This document shows, piece by piece, positions 42,521-52,076 of a stretch of 64,000 nt of DNA. Where the stretch lies: contig CAYUFA010000004.1 of the NCBI GenBank assembly GCA_964443845.1, positions 20,969 through 84,968 on the forward strand, given 5' to 3'. The position numbers were made by a program, and so were the translations under genes. Below the pieces are notes generated by a model. That model ran no database searches and was not told where the DNA came from. It was given only the letters and a program-made list of their open reading frames with translations. Each line of letters opens with the position of its first letter. Positions within the stretch are counted from its first letter, which is position 1. Origin of the DNA: UBA9214 sp964443845. GTDB lineage: Bacteria > Pseudomonadota > Gammaproteobacteria > UBA9214.

Positions 42521-45500
42521 CTAGTTCAGGTCCTGCTTCAGACGAATACCCCTGCGTTTCTTACCGATGGCGCTTTCGGAGGTGTCATCCTCCTCGTCGG
42601 CCTCATCACCCATCATCGATGCATCCACTTTGGTTACATCACGATCTTGTCCCACCGGTTCCGCCTCGGCAGATGAGGCAGCCGCGGCCGGCGCGGGCGG
42701 ATCAACCATTTCAGCCGGTGGTTCGACCCGGGCTTCACTGACCGGTTCAGTTGCGGCCGCCGCCTCCACGATTTCCGGAGCTGGCGTACCCTCCGCGGCA
42801 GGAACCTCCTGCGACGCGGCAGCGCGGTCAGGCACCGCCTCAGGTGACGGAGGCGCCGCAGGTGCACTGGCAGGCACTTCCTGTGGTGGTGCCGTGCTGG
42901 CGCTCGCCGGGACCTCCTGTGGCGCAAGTGTCGCGCTGGCGCTCGCGGGCACCTCCCGTGGTGGTGGCGGGGTTCCGCCGGCACCCGCGGGGGTCTCCCG
43001 CGGTGGTGGTGGCGTACCACCCCCCCGGGGGGGTGGTTGGCGGGGAGGCGGCGGCGTCCCGCCGCCGGGTGCCGGCGGTCGAGGCGGTGGAGACCCTCCC
43101 TTCCGTCTCGTGAACTTGCCGGCGAGCCCCTTGAATCCCATCCCGATCAGGGTGAAAACGGCCTTGATAATGATGAAAAGCCAGGAAAACAGGAAAAAGA
43201 TTCCACCCCAGATACGCATCAGCAGAGACGGTGCCGCCGGACTGCCGGCCTTTTCGGGCTCCACGTGTTCCACGATGTTGTAGGCTGGGCTGATGCCAAT
43301 CGTGCCGTCGTCCGCCGTCTGGACATAGAACTGCTTTCTGGCACTGATGCAACCGAGCGGAATGATCAGCAGCGCCATGGTGGTGGCGATGCCCTGCCCG
43401 AAAAACAGGCTGATTGCCATTCCGTTAAAAATGGGATCGCCCAGAATCGCAAATGATCCACCCATCACTGCCAGGGTCGTAATGATGATCGGACGCATTC
43501 TCAACTCGACGCCATGCACCGCCGCTTCGGTAACATCCTTGCCTCTCGCCACCTCGTTCTTGACGAAATCGACGATCAGGATGGATTGCCGGACGATGAT
43601 GCCGCCCAGTGCGATCATCCCGATCATCGACGTTGCGGTAAATTCCTTGCCGAGCAGCCAGTGTCCGGGAATGATGCCCATCAGGGTAAACGGAATTGGC
43701 GCCATGATCAGTCCGGCGAGCGCGAAGTTCCGGAATTCCCAGACGATGAGGCCGTAGATCAGCACAAGTGCCGCGATAAAGGCGCCACCCATGTCACGGA
43801 ACGTTTCATAGGTAACGGTCCATTCACCGGTCCACTCGTAACCGGCCTTTTCATCCGGCGCCGCGCGTGTACCAATGAATGTCCAGTCGCCGGGTTTGCC
43901 GAGGATCGTCTTCGGCATGGTCTCCATGTGGTTGCCTGCCGGGGTCGTGTATTGCTTGACCTTGTCCTCGATATCGAGCATGCCGTAGATGGGCGCGCCG
44001 AGGCGACCCTCCATTTCCGCGACCACATACTCGATGGGCTTCAGATCCTTGCTGTAGCGGATCGGTTCTTCATATCCCTTGCGGAACTCGCCCAGTTCCG
44101 ACAGCGGCACCATGCGACCGTCATTGGCCGGTATCGGGAGATCCCCGAGCCGGGCAACCTGGGAACGGATGGCCAGCGGCACCTGCATCACGATATAGGT
44201 CGGTTCCAGAACGGTGCCACGCTTGATGTCACCCAGCTTGTAGCCACCCATGGCCATGGCCAGGCTGCTGTTGATGGTATCGACCGAAATACCGCGGCGT
44301 ACCGCCTTTTCGGTATCCACCACAAAGTGCCAGTACTCATAGGGATCGGCCATGTAATTGTCGACATCAACCACATTCTTGGTGTGGTCGAACATGTTTG
44401 TCAGGTCCCTGGCCACATGGCGGCGGGTTGCGGCATCCGGACCGTACACCTCCGCCACGACCGTCTGCAGTACCGGCGGACCGGGCGGCATTTCGACCAC
44501 GGCGATCCGTGCACCCATCTTGTCCGCGATCGGTTTCAGCAGGTGGCGGGCCGCGACGGCGATTTCATGACTGCCACGTTCGCGTTCGTGCTTGTCCTTG
44601 AGCATGACCAGCAGGTCGCCTTCCCAGGGGCGCTGACGCAGGTAATAATGACGCACCATACCGTTGAAGTTGAACGGTTGTGCGGTGCCCGCATAGGTCG
44701 TAACGGCGGTAACCTCGGGTATCTTGCGGGCCGCCTCGGCCAGCGCCATCACCACGTTGGCCGTATCCGGCATGGCGGTACCATCCGGCATGTTCACGAT
44801 GACCGAGAATTCCGGCTTGTTGTCGAAGGGGAGCATCTTGACCGGCACGGACTTGGTGTAGAACATCACGCACAGGCCGGCGGTAATGCCGATGATGCTG
44901 AACAGGAACAGCAGGCCCAGCTTGCGGTTCCTGATCAGCGGCATGATGATCGGGCGATAAACCTTCCTGATCCGCCGATGGGTCTTTTTTTCCTTCTCCT
45001 CGGCACGGCGCAAGGCAGAATGCCTGGGCGCCATCTTGACCGTCATCCACGGTGTAAATATGAACGCGGCCAGCAGCGAGAAGAACATCGCCGAAGAACC
45101 GAGCACGGGAATGGGCCGCATGTAGGGCCCCATCAGTCCACTCACCCAGCCCATCGGCAGCAATGCGGAGATGATGGTGAAGGTTGCCAGGATGGTCGGG
45201 TTACCCACCTCGCGCACGGCGTCGATCGCGATCGAGACGCTGGTCTTGCCTGCTTCCAGCCAGCGCCTGAAGATGTTTTCCACCACCACGGCAGCGTCGT
45301 CCACGAGAATACCGATGGCAAAGATCAGCGCGAACAGACTGACGCGGTCGATCGTGTAATGGACCATCATCGCCCACCAGATGGTGAGCAGGATCACCAC
45401 GGGGATGACCGCGAGCACCACGACGGCGGAACGGATGCCGAGGCCGATCATGCACAGGATTGCCACGATGACCGAGGCCTCCAGCATGGCTTCCAGCAGT

Positions 45501-46603
45501 TCATTGACCTTGTCGTTGGCGGACTTGCCGTAGTTACGGGTGACCTCGACATGGACATTGCTGGGAATCAACTCACCCTTGAGGGAATCCACCTTCTTCA
45601 GGATGCGCTGTGCAATCGTCACCCCGTTGGTGCCTTTCTTCTTGGCGATGGCAACCGTCACGGCCGGAGCACCGTCTGCCTCGTCCCGGCGGGCGGTGGA
45701 CTTTTCTCCAGCGCCCGAGTAGAACGCGGCCATGTGGCTCGGCTCCGCCGGCTCCTGGGTTACCTTTGCCACGTCGCGCACGTAGATGGGCGCGCCGTTG
45801 CGGATACCGAGGACCAGACGTCCGATTTCCTTCGCATTGGTCAGGAAAGAACCGGTACGCACCGAAAATGACATCCCGCCCGATTCGACATCGCCGGTGG
45901 TTTGTTCCGAGTTCGCGGTCTGGATGGTCTGCGCCACCTGTTGCAGGCTGATTCCGAAACCGGACATGCGTTCCGGCATGACCTCGACACGGACCTGTTC
46001 CTCGCGCCCGCCGACGATGAAGCCCTTGCCGACGCCATCCACCCCACCCAGGTTCTGCAACAGGTCCAGTGCCAGCAGCCGCAGGGCACCGTCATCGATA
46101 TCCTTCGACCACAGGGTGAGCGTCACGATCGGCACGTCATCCACTGCCACCGGTTTGATCAGCGGCTGCATGACATTGGGCGGGATCTTGTCCATGTTGG
46201 ACAGGATCTTGTCGCGCACCTTGACGATGGACTGGCCCATGTCCTCGCCAACCTTGAACCGCACGGTGATCATTGACGCACCGCGCTGTGTCGCGGTGTA
46301 GGTATGCTTGACCCCGGGAATTTCCAGCAGCAGTCTTTCCAGTGGCTCGGTCACCAGAGTGGCAACCTGGTCAGCGGTCGCGCCGGGATACTGGACAAAG
46401 ACATCGATCATCGGGACCGAGATCTGCGGGTCTTCCTGGCGCGGTGTAAAGAACAGGCCCAGCAGACCGACCAGCAATGCCACGATGAGCAGCATCGGCG
46501 TTACCGGCGAGGTGATGAAGAGGCGCGCCGTTCGGCCTGCGATACCCAGGGAGTGGGCGTCGTGTTGCACTGGAGTGGAAAACTGTTTTTCTTGATCAGC
46601 CAT
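42521..46603 (-). CDS. RND-family efflux/export pump with long Pro-rich C-terminal tail
   Basis: The 1360-residue protein is an HAE-1-type RND permease. Residues 1-1090 form the normal core with 12 transmembrane helices and the proton-relay Asp pair in GILVDDAAVVVENIF. After about residue 1090 an extra membrane helix (1131-1156, GGIFFLFSWLFIIIKAVFTL) is followed by a Pro/Ala-rich repeat tail (1168-1260) with TPPPPRE and QEVPAS units, and an acidic-then-basic end (DEADEEDD, GKKRRGIRLK). The tail is unusual for an RND pump. It lies downstream of the adaptor gene. No TolC-type gene is in the window. Substrate unknown. Confidence 0.88.
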   Translation of the reverse strand: MADQEKQFSTPVQHDAHSLGIAGRTARLFITSPVTPMLLIVALLVGLLGLFFTPRQEDPQISVPMIDVFVQYPGATADQVATLVTEPLERLLLEIPGVKHTYTATQRGASMITVRFKVGEDMGQSIVKVRDKILSNMDKIPPNVMQPLIKPVAVDDVPIVTLTLWSKDIDDGALRLLALDLLQNLGGVDGVGKGFIVGGREEQVRVEVMPERMSGFGISLQQVAQTIQTANSEQTTGDVESGGMSFSVRTGSFLTNAKEIGRLVLGIRNGAPIYVRDVAKVTQEPAEPSHMAAFYSGAGEKSTARRDEADGAPAVTVAIAKKKGTNGVTIAQRILKKVDSLKGELIPSNVHVEVTRNYGKSANDKVNELLEAMLEASVIVAILCMIGLGIRSAVVVLAVIPVVILLTIWWAMMVHYTIDRVSLFALIFAIGILVDDAAVVVENIFRRWLEAGKTSVSIAIDAVREVGNPTILATFTIISALLPMGWVSGLMGPYMRPIPVLGSSAMFFSLLAAFIFTPWMTVKMAPRHSALRRAEEKEKKTHRRIRKVYRPIIMPLIRNRKLGLLFLFSIIGITAGLCVMFYTKSVPVKMLPFDNKPEFSVIVNMPDGTAMPDTANVVMALAEAARKIPEVTAVTTYAGTAQPFNFNGMVRHYYLRQRPWEGDLLVMLKDKHERERGSHEIAVAARHLLKPIADKMGARIAVVEMPPGPPVLQTVVAEVYGPDAATRRHVARDLTNMFDHTKNVVDVDNYMADPYEYWHFVVDTEKAVRRGISVDTINSSLAMAMGGYKLGDIKRGTVLEPTYIVMQVPLAIRSQVARLGDLPIPANDGRMVPLSELGEFRKGYEEPIRYSKDLKPIEYVVAEMEGRLGAPIYGMLDIEDKVKQYTTPAGNHMETMPKTILGKPGDWTFIGTRAAPDEKAGYEWTGEWTVTYETFRDMGGAFIAALVLIYGLIVWEFRNFALAGLIMAPIPFTLMGIIPGHWLLGKEFTATSMIGMIALGGIIVRQSILIVDFVKNEVARGKDVTEAAVHGVELRMRPIIITTLAVMGGSFAILGDPIFNGMAISLFFGQGIATTMALLIIPLGCISARKQFYVQTADDGTIGISPAYNIVEHVEPEKAGSPAAPSLLMRIWGGIFFLFSWLFIIIKAVFTLIGMGFKGLAGKFTRRKGGSPPPRPPAPGGGTPPPPRQPPPRGGGTPPPPRETPAGAGGTPPPPREVPASASATLAPQEVPASASTAPPQEVPASAPAAPPSPEAVPDRAAASQEVPAAEGTPAPEIVEAAAATEPVSEARVEPPAEMVDPPAPAAAASSAEAEPVGQDRDVTKVDASMMGDEADEEDDTSESAIGKKRRGIRLKQDLN

Positions 46604-46755
46604 GAGAGTGTCCCGCCTTCTTGCTACCCCTGACCGGTGCCCGGATCACGCCCTGGCGGTACGAGAGACGCGCACGGCATCTCGTCAGGGGACTACTGGT
46701 TATTGTTAAATTATCAGCTTGTTGCCGGCACATTTCCGGCCTCTGCAGCGCTGCT

Positions 46756-47895
46756 CTAATTCCATAACTTTCCGGTTTCCGTCTCCTCGTTGGCTCCCTT
46801 TACGACAACCCGCTCGCCGACCCGCAAACCCGAGAGGATGGCAATCCCGTCAGCACCGACCTCGTCGCCCGTCCTCACCAGGCGCAGTTCCTGTTGATTC
46901 TTGTCATTGAGCACGATCACCCCGGGGAGACTTCCGCGCCACACCAGCGCCTTCTTCGGTACGACCGGCAACTCGCGAACCTTGGCGTTGACATCCGTGA
47001 TCATGACCTCGGCATACATGCCGGCACCGCCGGGCGCACCCGGAGGCAGGTCCAGCTTGACCGTCACGGTATGCCGCTCGGGATCGGCAATCGGGAAGAT
47101 CTGGGCCACACGGGCCTGGACATTCACATTCCCCACGTCCAGCTTTGCCGGAACAACCATGCCAACCTTCACGCCCGGCATCAGGCGTGCCGGTACCTCC
47201 ACCTTGATCTGCAACTTGGACATGTCGGCAAACTCCAGCATCGGCTGCCCCGGCTGCACCGGATCACCGACTTCGACGAGTTTCTTGGTGATAACGCCCT
47301 TGAACGGAGCAACCGACTTGGCATCACGGATCTTGGAATCGATCTGGTCGATACTGGCACGCGCGGCCGCCAGCTGTCCGCGGGCGGTCTCGATCTGGGT
47401 GCCGTACTGGTAGAGTTGCGCGTTCCGGTCCAGACCCGGAGCACTGCTCCCGGAAAAACTCTGCATCGGGTTGGTGAAATTGCGCATGATGGAACTCATT
47501 CCGCCCATCATGTCGTTGGACTGGCCGCCATAGGGCGAAACCCATTCCCTGGAATACTGCACACCGGCATTGCGCAAGGCTGCTTCCGCATTGGCCAGAT
47601 TTGCCCAGGCCGCCCGGCGCTTGGCGAGCAGGTCATCCGTGTTGATGGTAATCAGTTCCGCTCCTTTATCGAAAAGACTCCCCTCCTCGCCGGCGATGGT
47701 TTCCACGCGGCCTGGAATCTGGGCCGCGAAGGTCACATCCTTGACGGGTATTACCGTACCACCCAGTGTTACTGTCGCCCCGACCGGCACACCGACCACC
47801 GTGATCACGGTGTCGCCTTGTGCTGCAGCAAAGGCAATCCCCGCGCCAAGGGCGGCCGACAGGAAACCAACAAGAGCAAAATTTCTGATTAACAT
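46756..47895 (-). CDS. RND membrane fusion (periplasmic adaptor) protein
   Basis: The 379-residue protein has a signal peptide (residues 1-25, ending IAFAAAQ), the barrel-sandwich half (FAAQIPGRVETIAGEEGSLF and FKGVITKKLVEVGDPVQPGQ), a short helical hairpin with an unusual Met/Gly/Ser insertion (NDMMGGMSSIMRN), and a beta-barrel with a membrane-proximal domain. It precedes the RND gene by 152 bp with a good Shine-Dalgarno sequence (GAGGAT), giving an adaptor-pump pair. Confidence 0.9.
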   Translation of the reverse strand: MLIRNFALVGFLSAALGAGIAFAAAQGDTVITVVGVPVGATVTLGGTVIPVKDVTFAAQIPGRVETIAGEEGSLFDKGAELITINTDDLLAKRRAAWANLANAEAALRNAGVQYSREWVSPYGGQSNDMMGGMSSIMRNFTNPMQSFSGSSAPGLDRNAQLYQYGTQIETARGQLAAARASIDQIDSKIRDAKSVAPFKGVITKKLVEVGDPVQPGQPMLEFADMSKLQIKVEVPARLMPGVKVGMVVPAKLDVGNVNVQARVAQIFPIADPERHTVTVKLDLPPGAPGGAGMYAEVMITDVNAKVRELPVVPKKALVWRGSLPGVIVLNDKNQQELRLVRTGDEVGADGIAILSGLRVGERVVVKGANEETETGKLWN

Positions 47896-48089
47896 CGTTA
47901 ATCCTCACACACAGTTATTCTTTGATGATGCCTCGTTTGCCGGCAGGACAGGCTGGCGGCCGTCCGGCATCCAGCTGTCCTTACCCGGCAAACCGGCATC
48001 GCAATGTGAAGGGGTCCCGTTGAGACCCGGTTCACAGATTAGCGGCAGCGAAGCCCATAGCTTCAACCATAGTCGCTGTATACATCCGG

Positions 48090-48485
48090 TCAGGCACGCC
48101 CCATCACCGAGAAGCTCTTGATGAACGGCCCGGCCATACGCGGATCCTTGATCATTGCACCATAGTCACCGACGTTGAACTTGAGCTTGCGTGAGGTATA
48201 GGCCATACCCAGCCCCATCATGCCCGGCGGTTTTTCCATCCACTTGTTCCAGTTGTCAAACGTGGCTCGCAGGTCCCAGCTCACCTTCTCGCCGTTGTAG
48301 ACCCCCGCGGACACCGCCTTGCCATTTTCAACCGTCAGTACCCCCCGCGGGGTGTCTTCCCCGTCGAATCCATAGGCAATCACAGAATTGAAATTGATCT
48401 TCTGCAATGCATCTGAAAGTTCCGGTTCCGCATTCCACTGGTCCATGAAACTTTTCATCCACTCTTCAGAAAACATGTCTGCCAT
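48090..48485 (-). CDS. SCP2-type sterol/lipid-binding protein
   Basis: The 131-residue cytoplasmic protein has no signal peptide. It is built like an SCP2 domain: the N-terminal helical part MADMFSEEWMKSFMDQWNAE, the strand region FNSVIAYGF, and the C-terminal FNVGDYGAMIKDPRMAGPFI. SCP2 proteins bind or transfer hydrophobic ligands. It has an excellent Shine-Dalgarno sequence (CGGAGG) and is first in the direction of transcription of the cluster. The spacer to the adaptor gene is 194 bp. Confidence 0.75.
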   Translation of the reverse strand: MADMFSEEWMKSFMDQWNAEPELSDALQKINFNSVIAYGFDGEDTPRGVLTVENGKAVSAGVYNGEKVSWDLRATFDNWNKWMEKPPGMMGLGMAYTSRKLKFNVGDYGAMIKDPRMAGPFIKSFSVMGRA

Positions 48486-48518
48486 TTTCGCCTCCGTTTA
48501 ACAAGAATCCGCCCCCGC

Positions 48519-48538
48519 CTGTATTCACTGAAATACAG
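48519..48538. promoter_or_regulatory. Inverted repeat (operator-like) upstream of the SCP2-like gene
   Basis: CTGTATT (48519-48525) and AATACAG (48532-48538) form a perfect 7-bp inverted repeat with a 6-base spacer, 34-53 bp upstream of the gene at 48485. It could be an operator or a 5'-UTR hairpin. The CTG-N14-CAG spacing does not fit LexA. Confidence 0.5.
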
Positions 48539-49021
48539 ACTTAACAAGGACATATAGAAGAATGTCTTGAAATTGTCCATATACACACGTCCATGATCTT
48601 AGCTATTCAACATTACGCCGGATATAGACGAAGGTATATATGCTCGCTTGTTATGGTTTTGCATGCAGGTTCGCGACTGCAGTATCCATATATACTTATC
48701 ATAAATAGTTGATCGATACATGGGAATAAAAAATTCAGGTGGTATTAAATAAAATTTGACTGTTTCCAGAATGCGTCTATCCCGCTTGTCGGAATTTTAT
48801 ACACGACAGATAGGCCCGGGATGTCACCAGTTGCCGGAAATTGCAGCCTCTTTCCGTGAAAATCGGCAAATAACCTGTCGATAAATTTAACTATTGCCTC
48901 TGTCGAGCCGCCAGGCAGCGCTGACTGAAACCATGCTTTATCCTACTAAACATATAGTTATAATGTATGGAACAATGTTTGCAGTTATTTGTTGAGAATC
49001 TAGCGCTCCGAGGGCTGTCAG
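48539..49021. other. AT-rich divergent regulatory region
   Basis: This 480-bp interval is much more AT-rich than its surroundings and contains no supported gene. It separates the minus-strand envelope cluster from the plus-strand DUF5658 gene and presumably carries promoters for both. A consensus TATAAT at 48959-48964 on the plus strand lies about 58 bp upstream of the GTG at 49022, with a poor -35. Confidence 0.55.
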
Positions 49022-49480
49022 GTGTCCGAAACAGAAGAATCCGTCCGCGAGCTCCGCACCGCCGATCGCCGGACGTTGTCCCGGTCCACTTTCCACGGGG
49101 CCTTGTTCAAGACCCGTCGCAGACAAAACCGCCGCGCCGGAGACCAGCTCAATCACTATCTCGACTGGCACGGCCACAAACCCCTCATTGCAACGCTGGT
49201 CATCATCCTGCTGTGCTTCGCGGACGCGTTTCTGACCACTGTGCTGCTGGACAAGGGCGCTGTGGAAGCCAATATCCTGATGGACTGGCTGATCCAGAAA
49301 GACCTGCATATATTCACCCTCGTGAAAATGGGTGTCACCGGAGCGGCGCTGCTGGTACTGGTGATGCATTTCAACTTCCGGATCTACAGGTACATTTCCG
49401 TTCGCTTCCTGATGTACGCGCTGATCCCGGTCTACCTGCTCCTGATCCTGCACGAACTGAACATGCTGCACAGCCTCTGA
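49022..49480 (+). CDS. DUF5658-like membrane protein
   Basis: The 152-residue protein starts at GTG (MSETEESVRELRTADRR). A basic N-terminal part is followed by three or four hydrophobic helices: IATLVIILLCFADAFLTTVL, FTLVKMGVTGAALLVLVMHF and FLMYALIPVYLLLILHELNM. The acidic pair in CFADAFLTT and the Glu in VEANIL match the DUF5658 pattern. Function unknown. Confidence 0.75.
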   Translation: MSETEESVRELRTADRRTLSRSTFHGALFKTRRRQNRRAGDQLNHYLDWHGHKPLIATLVIILLCFADAFLTTVLLDKGAVEANILMDWLIQKDLHIFTLVKMGVTGAALLVLVMHFNFRIYRYISVRFLMYALIPVYLLLILHELNMLHSL

Positions 49481-49775
49481 ACCGGGCCAGGCCCGGCACA
49501 CCCGATTCCCCCGGGCTGCCGGATATCGTGGTTCCGGCCGAGCCCCGATCCCCTGCAGTCACCCCTGCGCGCGCTTCCCGCGTGTTGATCCGTATCCTGC
49601 TGTATATACTCACTATTCAAAGATCCACGCCAGCTTCGCCGGGGCATCGTCATACCTCCTGCAGGTACCGGAAGCGCATTGTTTCATCAAGAAAACCCGG
49701 TTTTGGCCGATTCGGGAAGAGGTCGTAGGAATCCGGGCCCAGAAGGCCTGCATCGGACTTGGAAACGGACAACAC
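49481..49775. other. Intergenic region before the DUF1631 gene
   Basis: A 295-bp gap between convergent and co-directional coding sequences. No ORF or repeat is supported. It must carry the promoter of the DUF1631-PilZ pair. Confidence 0.4.
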
Positions 49776-52058
49776 ATGCTACCCGCAGCCAGCCACCAGA
49801 ATAGAACCGTTGCCTTGCTGGAAACCTGCCAGCAGCAGCTCCTGACACTGCTGCAGCCGAAACTCGCCAAGCTGTTCGAGGATGGCAACACCGCATTCCT
49901 GGAATTTGCGGAAAAGGCCCAGACCGGCAAATCACGGCTCAGTTTCATGGACGCAATGAGCATCCTGCAGGAGGACCGCAGCGGGATCGAACGCCGTTTC
50001 TATCGCGAGATCGCGGCCAGTTTCTCCGGATTCAGCTCCCGCCCGAGTACCGCCGCGGGGAAATCCCGGCAACGCAAACCCAGCACGCAGATGAGCCTCC
50101 AGAGCAAGGAGGATGCCGACATCGAGGTGGCAATCAAGAACATGATCAGCACTGCGTCACTGGGAGCCACGCTGACGATCGGCGCCATCCTGCAACGACT
50201 GGCCGTGCTCAATCAAGGCAGGAAGCTGCAGGAACCGGACATCCCGGGCGGGCCGTCGTGTCTGGCCCACGCCTTTCACGCTGCGGTACAGGATCTGGTA
50301 CTCGACCATGAAACCCGGCTCGTGGTCTACCTGCTGTTCGACAAGATCGTTCTGGCAAACACCCGCCCGCTCTACGAGGAATACAACAAGTTGCTGCTCA
50401 AGGCGGGAATCCTCCCGTATCTGAAATACGAAGTGCCGCGCAACCCGAACACCGGCAAATCCACGTCCATGGGCGATACCGCGGACCCGGCCCGCAAATC
50501 CCGCCTGTCCGCGCAGCAGAACGGATCACTGGCGGATGAACTGTTCTCCTCGGTACTTGAGTTGATTGCGCAGCGGAACGGCCTCGACCAGAAGCGGCGA
50601 CCGGACTCCCGGGGGACGGGTGCGGAGATCCCGCTGACACAGCAGGAAGTCGTGACGGCCATCCATCGGGTGCAAAAGCTGAGACGCCAGGACCCGGTTT
50701 CCTCGTTCGAGGTCGATCCGTCACTGCCCCAGGCCTCCCAGCAGGAGCAGCTGATCGACACGATGCGGCGGCGCATCGGCGCCGAACGCGAACAACTGTT
50801 CATGGGCATCGACCGGCGCAGGCTGCCCAGCGCGGACCTGCAGATCATCGATCTGGTCGGCATGATGTTCGAGTATATGCTCCGGGACCAGTATTTGCCC
50901 AGCATCGCCAAGGCCGAGCTGAGCCGGCTGCACACCCCGTACCTGAAAATCGCCATCGCGGACAAGAGCCTGTTTACGAATATCAACCACCCCGCCCACA
51001 GGCTGCTGAACAACCTCGCGCATGCAGGAACCCGCTGGGTATTCGAGAACAACCCCGAGCGCGGAATATTCCCCTGCATACGGACGGTGGTACAGCGCAT
51101 CATCGAGGAATTCGAAAGCAACTTCGAAATCTTCACCGAGTTGCAGGAATTGCTGGAAACCAATGTCCGGACGCTGGAAGACAAGTCGGCGTCAATCGAG
51201 GAACGCAGTCGCCAGGCGGCAACCGGGCGGGAAAAGCTCGACCAGGCCCGCAATGCTGCCGCAACCAGCATCGAGTCACTGGTCACCCGCTACTCTCCCC
51301 CGCCGGAAATGCGCAAGTTCCTTGGTGACGTGTGGCTGGACAAACTGATGTTCATTTACCTGCGCGAACCCGGTGCCACCGAGAGCCCGGCCTGGAAACT
51401 GGCCACCGGTTCACTCGAGACCATTCTGTGGAGTATCCAGCCACGCGTGTCGGACGAGGCAAGGGGGGAACTGGCGGACCAGCTGCCGGACATTCGCAAG
51501 CAGACGGCACGGGCATTCGAAATGCTCAGCAACCACGGGACCAGCGACTACAGCGCGCAACTGGAACTGATCAGCCGCCTGCAGGACAAGGCCGTCTCGC
51601 CGGAGGAGTATGAACCCGCCGGGGAAACACCCGCGCCCCCGGAAGCTGCCGCGTCTACCGCAGCGGGCACCCACGCGCAGGAAGCAGCCGCCGTACCCGC
51701 TCCGGAGCGAACCTGGCCGAATGGAACTGACAAGCCGTACCTGCTCACACCGGCGGAAAAGGCGGCACAGGACAAACTGCGCAAGACGGCGTTCGGCACC
51801 TGGTTCACCATGCAGGCGGACCCCGACCAGTTGCCGCAGCAACTCAAGCTGTCCTGGTATTCCAGGATATCCGGCAATTACATGTTCGTTGACAGCATGG
51901 GGGTCAAGGCAAGCATGATCCACCAGAACAAACTTGCCGCGCTGCTGGTGTCCGGGAACGCCGTCATCCTGGAACAGGAACAGCAACCCTTCATACAGCG
52001 CACGCTGGAAATGATCCGCCGCATGCTTGGTGGCGGACTGAAATCCGGTACCGCCTGA
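49776..52058 (+). CDS. DUF1631 family protein
   Basis: The 760-residue protein has the organisation of DUF1631 proteins: an N-terminal helical part (LSFMDAMSILQEDRSGIERR), a long alpha-helical core, a coiled-coil-like stretch around residues 470-500, and an Ala/Pro linker. The C-terminal beta-rich segment (GTWFTMQADPDQLPQQLKLS and NYMFVDSMGVKASMI) looks PilZ-like, but without the Arg motif. A separate true PilZ protein follows 18 bp downstream. The function is not established; the PilZ link suggests a c-di-GMP context. Confidence 0.88.
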   Translation: MLPAASHQNRTVALLETCQQQLLTLLQPKLAKLFEDGNTAFLEFAEKAQTGKSRLSFMDAMSILQEDRSGIERRFYREIAASFSGFSSRPSTAAGKSRQRKPSTQMSLQSKEDADIEVAIKNMISTASLGATLTIGAILQRLAVLNQGRKLQEPDIPGGPSCLAHAFHAAVQDLVLDHETRLVVYLLFDKIVLANTRPLYEEYNKLLLKAGILPYLKYEVPRNPNTGKSTSMGDTADPARKSRLSAQQNGSLADELFSSVLELIAQRNGLDQKRRPDSRGTGAEIPLTQQEVVTAIHRVQKLRRQDPVSSFEVDPSLPQASQQEQLIDTMRRRIGAEREQLFMGIDRRRLPSADLQIIDLVGMMFEYMLRDQYLPSIAKAELSRLHTPYLKIAIADKSLFTNINHPAHRLLNNLAHAGTRWVFENNPERGIFPCIRTVVQRIIEEFESNFEIFTELQELLETNVRTLEDKSASIEERSRQAATGREKLDQARNAAATSIESLVTRYSPPPEMRKFLGDVWLDKLMFIYLREPGATESPAWKLATGSLETILWSIQPRVSDEARGELADQLPDIRKQTARAFEMLSNHGTSDYSAQLELISRLQDKAVSPEEYEPAGETPAPPEAAASTAAGTHAQEAAAVPAPERTWPNGTDKPYLLTPAEKAAQDKLRKTAFGTWFTMQADPDQLPQQLKLSWYSRISGNYMFVDSMGVKASMIHQNKLAALLVSGNAVILEQEQQPFIQRTLEMIRRMLGGGLKSGTA

Positions 52059-52076
52059 ATTCAGGAGTTATCGCAT

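Noticed and set aside
43514..45871. 785-codon open frame on the plus strand opposite the RND gene
   Set aside because: It is a high-GC antisense shadow. It has a His/Arg/Asp-rich composition without domains, and the RND protein on the other strand is unambiguous.
48519..48538. LexA (SOS) box
   Set aside because: The CTG and CAG halves are 14 bases apart, not 10 as in LexA sites of gammaproteobacteria.
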